DNA of 23,665 nt, from positions 1 to 23,665 of the forward strand of contig JAUWBH010000089.1 of NCBI GenBank assembly GCA_030605085.1, in the 5' to 3' direction. A program made the translations under genes and the position numbers. Under the pieces are notes generated by a model, which ran no database searches, was not told the origin of the DNA, and was given only the letters and a program-made list of their open reading frames with translations. Positions 16,072 to 22,633 of the stretch are shown in pieces (within the stretch, counting starts at the first letter, position 1; each line of letters begins with the position of its first letter). This DNA comes from Promethearchaeota archaeon. Its GTDB lineage: Archaea; Asgardarchaeota; Lokiarchaeia; Sigynarchaeales; SOKP01.

Positions 16072-16758
16072 TTAAGAAGATTTCTCCAGTTTCCACAAGC
16101 CATAACTTTGAATAATAAAGGTTATGATCATAGAATAAGCTATAATTTTTTGCATTACCACTTGGATTAGTAATCCTTCTGGTGTCCTATAATCCGGTCC
16201 AAAAAACATTACTATCACATATATCGCTGTAATCAATGTAAAAACTAAGAATGTAAGCGTGTATTGGCGGGGATATGATTTATTCCAAAACATGCTGATG
16301 GTAAAAAAAATAATCGAGAGAAGTCCAAAAATAAAGCCTAAATCGTTAAAACGATTGTGTAAAGCTGGATAGAGATCCGCAGGGGCAAAAGCAAGACCTA
16401 TAAATGAAATCCCAGAAAAAATCCCCAAAAGCGACCCAACAAAGGTGAGCCCCTTTTCTACACAATTTTCACTTAAATAATGAGGAATTAATAGAGAAAA
16501 AAGAATTATCGAGAAACCTAGTGTCCATAACGCTATAAACCAAAGCACCGATGAAACCATATTTGGATTCCCCGAATGTGCCACAATTCGACCTGAATCG
16601 CTGAAAGTATTATATATGAAGGAATATCCTTGAGCATTAGGATCAAGGCGATTACCTCCAGCATAAAATATCATTCCAAATGTGGTAAGAACGATGAATT
16701 GGGGAAGTACAATCATCAATAAAATAGACGCCTTTTCTCTCCAATTATTAAAATTCAT
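16072..16758 (-). CDS. Six-helix integral membrane protein (DUF998-like)
   Basis: A 228-residue protein with six hydrophobic helices (about 9-34, 68-91, 102-125, 137-156, 165-187, 198-221). The first loop carries NTFSDSGR and the loop after helix three FAPADLYPALHNRFND; this pattern of six helices with a conserved P-x-D...H-N/D stretch resembles the DUF998 family, whose role is unknown. The similarity is from pattern only. Start ATG at 16758 is supported by AAGGAG nine nt upstream. It stands alone, with no partner gene on the same strand nearby. Confidence 0.75.
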   Translation of the reverse strand: MNFNNWREKASILLMIVLPQFIVLTTFGMIFYAGGNRLDPNAQGYSFIYNTFSDSGRIVAHSGNPNMVSSVLWFIALWTLGFSIILFSLLIPHYLSENCVEKGLTFVGSLLGIFSGISFIGLAFAPADLYPALHNRFNDLGFIFGLLSIIFFTISMFWNKSYPRQYTLTFLVFTLITAIYVIVMFFGPDYRTPEGLLIQVVMQKIIAYSMIITFIIQSYGLWKLEKSS

Positions 16759-16911
16759 ATCATTTTTCTCCTTAATTTTATCTTAAATTTTAATTTAAAT
16801 TAAATTCAATTTGTAAATATTTTATTTTAAATAAATATAAATATTTCTCCAAAGATTATTACTAAGAACGAGCAGAGAAAATTTAAATTATAGTAAAATC
16901 ATAAGATTTAC

Positions 16912-17443
16912 TCAAGCTAATTTTAATAAATGTAGTATAACATTTAGCTTAATAAATGACAAATCCTTTACTACTAAATCAGCAGCAGTAAGTTCGTTCT
17001 TAAGATGTGTGGTTGTAAGGGCAATTGTACCCATTCCTGCTCTTCGAGATATCAAAATATTTTTTAATTTTTAAACTGGTTAGGAGTAGTTCTACATTTT
17101 CAGGAGGGCCACTTGAACCAACAGCTAATTTAAAATTTTTCTCTTTCAGAGTTTTAATAAGATTAATGACGCCTGGAAGGGGTTTTAATTTATCTTTAAC
17201 CATTTCTCTATAATATTGTTCTTTAAGATTCGCCCATTTCTCAACTAGGGCTTGCTCAACATCGGAACCCACTAATTTACGAGTAATAGGAACGCTTTGT
17301 TGTCCAAATGTCTTTTCGAAAAATTCTCTCGAGAATTGAACGCCAATCTCATCGGCAAGCTTTACCCAACTATCAAAATGAATCGGTCCAGTATCAGCAA
17401 GAACTCCGTCCATATCGAATATCACTAAATATTGACTGAACAT
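16912..17443 (-). pseudogene. HAD phosphatase (beta-phosphoglucomutase-like) with internal deletion and frameshift
   Basis: The intact 5' part encodes 136 good residues: nucleophile motif D10-M-D12-G-V (VIFDMDGVLADTGPIHFDSW), the helical cap, LPGVINLIKTLKE and motif II Ser in VGSSGPP, reaching KKYFDIS. Then the frame changes to a short out-of-frame tail ending at 17000. One frame over, RRAGMGTIALTTTHLKNEL followed by TAADLVVKDLSFIKLN continues to a stop at 16912-16914; this is the true C-terminus of such proteins. The stretch normally between them, with the catalytic Lys (GKPxPD) and the GDxxxD motif (about 55-60 residues), is deleted. The product cannot be an active phosphatase. The cut is clean and the rest undecayed, so the event looks recent, or is an assembly error. 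Confidence 0.8.
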
Positions 17444-17497
17444 AATTTTAACAATGATGCTGAATTATGCTTAATTAATATAGAGAAATAAACTATA

Positions 17498-17511
17498 TTA
17501 ACGATCGTTAA
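17498..17511. promoter_or_regulatory. 14-bp perfect palindrome upstream of tRNA-Arg
   Basis: TTAACGATCGTTAA, followed by a second copy of its left half as TTAACGAT (17508-17515), giving two direct TTAACGAT units ten nt apart. It lies 22 nt upstream of the tRNA and 55 nt upstream of the HAD start on the other strand, where a regulator could bind. A TATA-like TATATTA (17494-17500) overlaps it. Function is not shown. Confidence 0.3.
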
Positions 17512-17570
17512 CGATTAATTATATATAACCTTAGCCCAGTGGCCTAGCTGGATAGGGCGCTGGCTTGCGG

Positions 17571-17597
17571 ACTTGGTATTTAATATCCAAGGCAAAT
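17571..17597 (+). other. tRNA intron 1 (canonical 37/38 position)
   Basis: Twenty-seven nt excised from the anticodon loop by the archaeal splicing endonuclease. The two 3-nt bulges and 4-bp central helix match the standard 3-4-3 bulge-helix-bulge, so any archaeal endonuclease type should cut it. Confidence 0.9.
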
Positions 17598-17618
17598 AGC
17601 CAGAGATCGGGGGTTCAA

Positions 17619-17648
17619 GCCTCTTGCGACACCTTCTTGAGGGAATAT
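17619..17648 (+). other. tRNA intron 2 (non-canonical, T-loop 58/59)
   Basis: Thirty nt inserted between positions 58 and 59. The intron stem is CCTC/GAGG; the inner helix is GTTC/GAAT (one G-U), the 5' bulge AAG and the 3' bulge ATA, so the fold is a relaxed bulge-helix-bulge. Exact cut sites are inferred from restoring a seven-base T-loop; they could shift by one nucleotide. Confidence 0.8.
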
Positions 17649-17700
17649 ATCCCCCCTGGGCTATAATTTTTTATAGTATAGATTTAAAAAATAACTGTTT

Positions 17701-18468
17701 TTAAGTAATATAATCTAAGATTTCTGAGATATTTCCTACTTTTATAACATTAGGAATATCGATTTCCTTTTCAAATGGAAATTCAAACTCCCTTTCACAT
17801 AAAATCGTTTTTAAACCTGCTCTATAACCCCCTACAATGTCAGCGTGTTCATCACCACACATAATACAAGAACTTGCTTCATTTTCTAATCCCATTTTTT
17901 TGAGAGTATGATGAAAAATTTCGGGATTGGGTTTCCTTTTTCCGAACTTGGCAGATGTAACCACTGTATCAAAATATTTTAATAAATCGTGTTTTTTTAG
18001 AAGATTTTTAATCGTAGAATGATGCGGGTGGTTGCTGAGGACTCCCATTTTAACATTCTTCTTATCTAATATTTTATTTAATGTTGCCTTAGTTTGTTTA
18101 AAAGGAATCCACTCTTCTTCTTCGCAAGAATGATATAAGTCTGCTAATTCCAAATAGAAATCGGGAGTCAATTTAGAAATAGTTTCTTCCCCTACAATCA
18201 TTCCTAATACATTTTGAAACACATAAGTCGTAGGAAATTCGTTTTTCGTTTTCGCGCTTTTCCTAAAGAAGTCAAACCTTTTTTTTTGAAATGTTTTTAC
18301 AAATTTTTTAATTAATAGTGAATCTTCCTTCAAAATACTTGATTCTTTTAACAAGTTTACAGACTTTTCCAACCCTCTTTTATAACAGTCAAAATATTTC
18401 TCAAGTGAAACATCTTCAAAATAGAACAAAGTAAAGCCAAAATCAAAAATAATTCCTTTTACCTTCAT
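17701..18468 (-). CDS. HAD-superfamily hydrolase with altered nucleophile motif
   Basis: A 255-residue HAD protein. Motif I is D9-F-G11-F-T13-L (IIFDFGFTL), motif II S145-N146 (GVLSNHPHH), motif III the Lys in FGKRKPNPEIF, motif IV G205-D206-x3-D210 (CGDEHADIVGGYRAG). A large helical cap lies between residues 20 and 125. Phosphatases of the family have D-x-D; here the second Asp (general acid/base) is Gly. The nucleophile and magnesium ligands remain, so it may act on good leaving groups, use another acid, or have a non-phosphatase role. The substrate is unknown. ATG start at 18468. It is convergent with the tRNA gene, 37 nt apart. Confidence 0.88.
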   Translation of the reverse strand: MKVKGIIFDFGFTLFYFEDVSLEKYFDCYKRGLEKSVNLLKESSILKEDSLLIKKFVKTFQKKRFDFFRKSAKTKNEFPTTYVFQNVLGMIVGEETISKLTPDFYLELADLYHSCEEEEWIPFKQTKATLNKILDKKNVKMGVLSNHPHHSTIKNLLKKHDLLKYFDTVVTSAKFGKRKPNPEIFHHTLKKMGLENEASSCIMCGDEHADIVGGYRAGLKTILCEREFEFPFEKEIDIPNVIKVGNISEILDYIT

Positions 18469-18648
18469 ATCTTAGATTATAAAAAAAGATTCAAAATATT
18501 AAATTTTCTCTTAAAGTTTATTTGGTGAACTAATTTTAAATGAAAAATTAAATTTGAATATAATTTAGTCTACTTTCTCTCTCTTAATTATTAAATACGA
18601 AGATAAAAACACATCTATAGAAAAGAATTTTTATACAATCCTAAAAAA

Positions 18649-19024
18649 ATGTCTATAGATAAATGGATCTACGCTAAAAATTCTAAGAAAGGGAAGCGAA
18701 ATAATAAGAATAAATATTCTATTGAGGAAATTCAAGAAGAAAAAAAAAAGAAAATTCGGCAATTATTAAAAAGTAACAAGAATAAAGTTGAGAACGAAAA
18801 GAACGAATTTTTAAGTTATCTTATCGAATTTAAAAATTTGGTTAAACCAAAGAGCTTATTTAAAAGGCGATGTAGAAAAAATAGAAATGTGGGTAAAAAA
18901 TTTAAATAAAAAAATAAATACTGAACATATACAAGATCAAACACCACATAATAATCGTAAAACTCTATTGATTGCACAATTTAAAAAAATACTGCCTCAA
19001 TTTTTGGAAAACCGAAATAAATAG
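18649..19024 (+). pseudogene. Basic lysine-rich protein split by a +1 frameshift
   Basis: I do not recognise the family. The first frame (18649-18909) starts MSIDKWIYAKN, passes a Lys/Glu-rich helical region and FLSYLIEFKNLVKPKSLFK, then turns into an Arg/Lys-rich junk-like tail. Dropping one A in the AAAA run at 18862-18865 joins it to the next frame: GDVEKIEMWVKNLNKKINTE, later LLIAQFKKILPQFLENRNK, ending at TAG 19022-19024. The joined product would be about 124 residues, helical, strongly basic, cytosolic and without cysteine in the joined form. The second part also contains an internal ATG (18887) that could start a 45-residue peptide. Either a recent indel, a sequencing or assembly slip, or a frameshift site. 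Confidence 0.6.
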
Positions 19025-19139
19025 TAAATTGAATGAAGCAAATTATTATAAGATTCTAAAACAAATTTTAAAGCATAAAAGAATCTAAAATAATTAAAAT
19101 TCAAAATATTTTAATTTTTTCTAATCTTCTATTCATTTA

Positions 19140-20228
19140 ATGATTTTAATATGCCCTATAGCTGGTGTAGGCAAGCGGTTACAACCATTTACATATTCTA
19201 AGCCTAAAGCGTTTCTAAAAATTGCTGGAAAGAGATTAATAGATCACAACTTAATAAAATTAAAGAACACTTTTCCAAAAGATACAATAATTTGCGTTAT
19301 TGTAGGGTATAAAAAAAGAGTAATAACTGAATATCTTACTGAAAATTATGGCGATTACTTCAAATTTCAATTTATAGAACAAAAACCATTAGGGTATTCC
19401 GACGATACACCATACTTTTCTGGTCTTGGAGATGCAATTCTATTAGCAAAAGATTACATTAAGAATGACGATTGTTTCATATTTTTAAGCGATAGACTAC
19501 CAATGGAAGATTATACATCAATTCTTTTAAAATATCATCAAGAAGAATGCGATGGAGTTGTGAATGTGAAGCGAGTGGAAAACCCTCAATTTTACGGTGT
19601 AATTGAATTGAACGATAAAGGATTCATTTCTAACATTGTTGAGAAACCAAAAGATCCTAAATCTAACTATGCGGTATCTGGAGCATATTTATTGGGAAAA
19701 AATCTAAATAATCGATTATTTGAATTATTAGAAGAGCAAAGCAAAAATAAATTGGAAAATGGCCAGGAGCATCAACTAACGCCCGTTATACAGAAACTTA
19801 TAGAAGAAGGCTTTAAGCTTAATATTAATGAAATGCTGGGGGAAGTAATAGATTTTGGAAGACTAGAAGGCTTATTACATGGTAATTGTCTATTACTTTC
19901 TAAAGTCGAATTAGAACATTTTTTATACGAAAATTTGTGGCAATCAGGAAATATTATTGACTCTAAAATTGTTCCCCCTGTATTTATAGGGGATAATGTA
20001 CAAATCTCTGATTCTGTCATTGGTCCAAATGTGTCCATAGGAAATGATGTAATCGTAGAAAAAAGCATTTTATCTGATTCTGTTATTGGTGATGGAGCAC
20101 ATTTGAAAAAAATTATATCTTCTGATAGTATTATTGGCGATTATTCAATATTGGAAGATCTAATTAAAAAGAACATTACAATAGGAGACTCTTCTTATAT
20201 AACAACCTCCAATATGAAATCTTTTTAG
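19140..20228 (+). CDS. Sugar-1-phosphate nucleotidylyltransferase with left-handed beta-helix tail
   Basis: A 362-residue enzyme that activates a sugar 1-phosphate with a nucleoside triphosphate, probably glucose-1-phosphate with dTTP or UTP. N-terminal Rossmann-like domain: pyrophosphorylase loop G9-V-G11-K-R13-L-Q-P-F-T and SKPK (20-23); LGDAILLA near 95-102; the metal Asp in FLSDR; VEKP and the sugar-binding region to about 235. The C-terminal part (about 278-350) has hexapeptide repeats (FIGDNV, VIGPNV, SIGNDV, VIGDGA, IIGDYS) forming a left-handed beta-helix, as in long archaeal thymidylyltransferase-like proteins. The product would feed cell-surface glycans or N-glycosylation. The ATG at 19140 has no ribosome site, suggesting leaderless translation. 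No partner dTDP-sugar genes are nearby. Confidence 0.88.
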   Translation: MILICPIAGVGKRLQPFTYSKPKAFLKIAGKRLIDHNLIKLKNTFPKDTIICVIVGYKKRVITEYLTENYGDYFKFQFIEQKPLGYSDDTPYFSGLGDAILLAKDYIKNDDCFIFLSDRLPMEDYTSILLKYHQEECDGVVNVKRVENPQFYGVIELNDKGFISNIVEKPKDPKSNYAVSGAYLLGKNLNNRLFELLEEQSKNKLENGQEHQLTPVIQKLIEEGFKLNINEMLGEVIDFGRLEGLLHGNCLLLSKVELEHFLYENLWQSGNIIDSKIVPPVFIGDNVQISDSVIGPNVSIGNDVIVEKSILSDSVIGDGAHLKKIISSDSIIGDYSILEDLIKKNITIGDSSYITTSNMKSF

Positions 20229-20254
20229 AGCTTAATAAAAAAAATTTTTATTAA

Positions 20255-21685
20255 TTAAGATTCAAAATTTGGTCTTCTATCTTGCCACGGAGCAATTTCT
20301 TCAAATGCCCTTGAGACTTGGAGTACTGTTTTTTCATCATATCTTTTTCCAACAATTTGCATTCCAATTGGTGTACCCTCACTTGACCATCCGCATGGGA
20401 TAGATGCTGCTGGAAGCCCTGTTAAGTTAAAAGGAAGCATACATGCGTGCCATGTCACAGGACTAACATTTTTTCCTGCAATTTTTGAAACAAACATCAT
20501 GCCCGTTTCAAAGGCAGGAACCGCTGTTGTTGGGGTTATTAATATATCAAAATTTTTAAAATATTGATAAAGAAGGTTGTAAATTTTTTCTCTATTAGCT
20601 TCAGCTCTTTTATAATCATTAGCTGTAAAGTTTTCAGTTCCTTCTATTACTTTAACTAAATCTACATCTAGTTTATCGCGCCAATCCTTAAGAAAAGGTT
20701 TTAAATCATAAGATATACCCGCTCCATATATAGTCACAAAAGATGTATCGGTTTTCCTTAGTTTAATTTTGGATTTTTCAATAGACCAATCAAATTGTTC
20801 AAATTTTTGAACAGCATCTAAGACAGCTTTTTCAACTTCTGGATCATTTGCTTTTACAATTCCTAAATCTAAAGAATAACCTATTTTTACTTTACTAGGT
20901 CTTTCTTTGAGAGATTCTAAATAATTCATATCTTTTTGAGGTATAGAATATTTATCTGCATCATCGGGGCCGGCCATAGCATCTAGCATTAAGGCAGCAT
21001 CTTTTACAAATCTCACCAAGGGACCATAATGATCAAGTGTCATCCATGCTGTATCGTGAGTTGGATAACGAGGAATTCTACCGAAAGATGGTTTTAAACC
21101 ATATATACCACAAAAACAACTTGGTATCCTTATAGAACCCCCACCATCAGAACCCAAAGCTAAGGGACCTAAGCCAGAAACCACAGCCGCAGCTGCACCT
21201 CCACTTGATCCTCCTGAAATTTTTGTACGATTCCAGGGATTTAATGTGTTTCCAAAAATTAAGTTATCTGCAACTGCTTGAAATCCATAGGCTGATGTGT
21301 TAGTTTTACCAAGTAAAACTATACCAGCATCTTTCAACCGCTTTACTACAATTTCATCTTCTTCGGGGATATTATTTTCATAAATTTTACTTCCAAATGT
21401 AGTTCTGATACCCTTTGTCATCATTAAATCTTTAATGGAGGCAGGAATTCCGTGTAATAAACCAAGTTTATCACCGTTCTTAACAGTTTCGTCAGCTTTT
21501 TTCGCCATCTCTCTTGCTAATTCGAATGTTGTAGTACAATATGCATTAATAATAGGATTTGTTTTCTCAATTCTCTCAATAATTGTTTCAGTTATTTCCT
21601 GTGAGGTTAATTCTTGCGTTTTTATTTTTTCTGCCATATCACAGGCAGACATAAAACAAATATCCTCTTTATTCGTTTTTTTCAC
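20255..21685 (-). CDS. Amidase (amidase-signature family)
   Basis: A 476-residue amidase-signature hydrolase. The catalytic triad is visible as K85 (IPASIKD), cis-Ser S160 (SGGSSGG) and nucleophile S184 (GSDGGGSIRIP); the 24-residue gap between the two serines is as in FAAH. GIYGLKP follows, then a variable substrate region and the C-terminal AASIPCGWSSEGTPIGMQIVG-type block (in pieces). GatA subunits share this fold, but no gatB/gatC is near and archaea mostly use GatDE, so a stand-alone amidase acting on small amides is more likely. The frame starts at GTG 21685; an in-frame ATG (residue 12, FMSACDMAE) with AGAGGAT 11 nt upstream is an alternative. Same strand as the NIPSNAP gene and the second amidase. 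Confidence 0.93.
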   Translation of the reverse strand: MKKTNKEDICFMSACDMAEKIKTQELTSQEITETIIERIEKTNPIINAYCTTTFELAREMAKKADETVKNGDKLGLLHGIPASIKDLMMTKGIRTTFGSKIYENNIPEEDEIVVKRLKDAGIVLLGKTNTSAYGFQAVADNLIFGNTLNPWNRTKISGGSSGGAAAAVVSGLGPLALGSDGGGSIRIPSCFCGIYGLKPSFGRIPRYPTHDTAWMTLDHYGPLVRFVKDAALMLDAMAGPDDADKYSIPQKDMNYLESLKERPSKVKIGYSLDLGIVKANDPEVEKAVLDAVQKFEQFDWSIEKSKIKLRKTDTSFVTIYGAGISYDLKPFLKDWRDKLDVDLVKVIEGTENFTANDYKRAEANREKIYNLLYQYFKNFDILITPTTAVPAFETGMMFVSKIAGKNVSPVTWHACMLPFNLTGLPAASIPCGWSSEGTPIGMQIVGKRYDEKTVLQVSRAFEEIAPWQDRRPNFES

Positions 21686-21824
21686 CTAATATGATTTATT
21701 ATAATAGAATTATTTATGTTAAATTAAAATTTAAATAATTGCTTTATGAATTTTGAATTCATAAATAATAAAAAAAAGATAAATAAAAAAACTATTTTTT
21801 CATCAAATTCTGTGTAAAATGGAG

Positions 21825-22484
21825 TTATCGTAATTGTGCGTATGGCAGTGTAAATACTAAAATTGCATGCTCTTTCGGTGCGATTTTCCGGAGTTCTCCA
21901 AAGAATTGCTTAATAAGATCGTTAGGTGGTTCGTAGCCAGTTGTAAAACCATCTAAAATTAGCTTGCTCCCCTTCCATAGATCAATCACTTCATTTGGAT
22001 TACCAGCGATTGGACGCCAACTAGCTATAATCGGGAACATTTTAGATCCTTCTTCCACCATTTTAAGGAACTCAGACATTTTATTGGGAGCTACTTCTAG
22101 TGTTGCCAAGAGATAGACCTTTAGGGGATTTCTCTGACTTCTTTTGATTGCTTTATATAATATTTTTGGTTGTACAGGTCCTAGTGGTTCTAACAATTGT
22201 GATTGCCGTTCTGGGGCAAATTCCTCCAAACGAGCAGAATATTCACCCCACGCTGAGTCTTGACTTGCTTTAGTACGGAAAGCCTTCAATGCTTCCAAAT
22301 CATCGAACTCCATTATTTGCGTTACTTGACAGAACCATTCAGAATTGCTATACCAAGCCGCAACTAATCGTGTTCCCAGACGTTCACAAATAGGAACTAA
22401 CTTTTCCTGTGCGAAATTAACAAAGTTTTCAAGAGTCTCGGGGCTAGCTGGCGTGAGATTTAACTTTTCCTCTAAATAAATCAT
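21825..22484 (-). CDS. Tandem NIPSNAP-like (dimeric alpha/beta-barrel) protein
   Basis: A 219-residue protein made of two ferredoxin-like NIPSNAP-type repeats. Repeat one (about 1-100): strand IYLEEKLNL, helix, ERLGTRLVAAWYSNSEWFCQ, VTQIMEFDDLEALKAFR and a DSAWGEY tail. Repeat two (about 120-219): KVYLLATLEVAPNKMSEFLK, then SWRPIAGNPNEVIDLWKG and a shorter end. NIPSNAP domains pair into barrels; a two-repeat chain can form the barrel alone. Members bind small hydrophobic ligands or act as enzymes, but no function is established for this type. ATG start at 22484 is supported by GAGGAT seven nt upstream. It lies between two amidase genes on the same strand, with 139 and 149 nt gaps. Confidence 0.75.
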   Translation of the reverse strand: MIYLEEKLNLTPASPETLENFVNFAQEKLVPICERLGTRLVAAWYSNSEWFCQVTQIMEFDDLEALKAFRTKASQDSAWGEYSARLEEFAPERQSQLLEPLGPVQPKILYKAIKRSQRNPLKVYLLATLEVAPNKMSEFLKMVEEGSKMFPIIASWRPIAGNPNEVIDLWKGSKLILDGFTTGYEPPNDLIKQFFGELRKIAPKEHAILVFTLPYAQLR

Positions 22485-22633
22485 ATTTACAATCCTCTTT
22501 TAAATTTCATTTGTTTTTAATCGAATACATGTTTAGAATTAAAACAAAACATTGAAAAAAAAACATGTAAGTTAATTTAATAATAAGAAGTGATACAATG
22601 TTATTTAAATCATTTTGAAATAGTATAAATAAT

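Larger units (their letters stand above)
17533..17663 (+). tRNA. tRNA-Arg(GCG) with two introns (anticodon loop and T-loop)
   Basis: Acceptor stem AGCCCAG (17533-17539) pairs perfectly with CTGGGCT (17656-17662); A 17663 is the discriminator and no CCA is encoded. D-arm GCCT/GGGC with the GG of the D-loop; anticodon stem CTGGC (17560-17564)/GCCAG (17599-17603); T-stem GGGGG (17609-17613)/CCCCC (17651-17655). Intron 1, 17571-17597 (27 nt), follows G37: a textbook bulge-helix-bulge with bulges GGA and ATA separated by TTGC/GCAA, and an outer CTTGG/CCAAG stem. Removing it gives the loop TTGCGGA, anticodon GCG, reading CGU/CGC. Intron 2, about 17619-17648 (30 nt), lies between TTCAA and AT of the T-loop, with a CCTC/GAGG stem; removal restores TTCAAAT. 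The mature tRNA would be 74 nt. Confidence 0.92.

Noticed and set aside
20255..21685. Calling the amidase GatA of a GatCAB amidotransferase
   Set aside because: No gatB or gatC beside it, a second paralog is close by, and the context is catabolic; stand-alone amidase is more likely.
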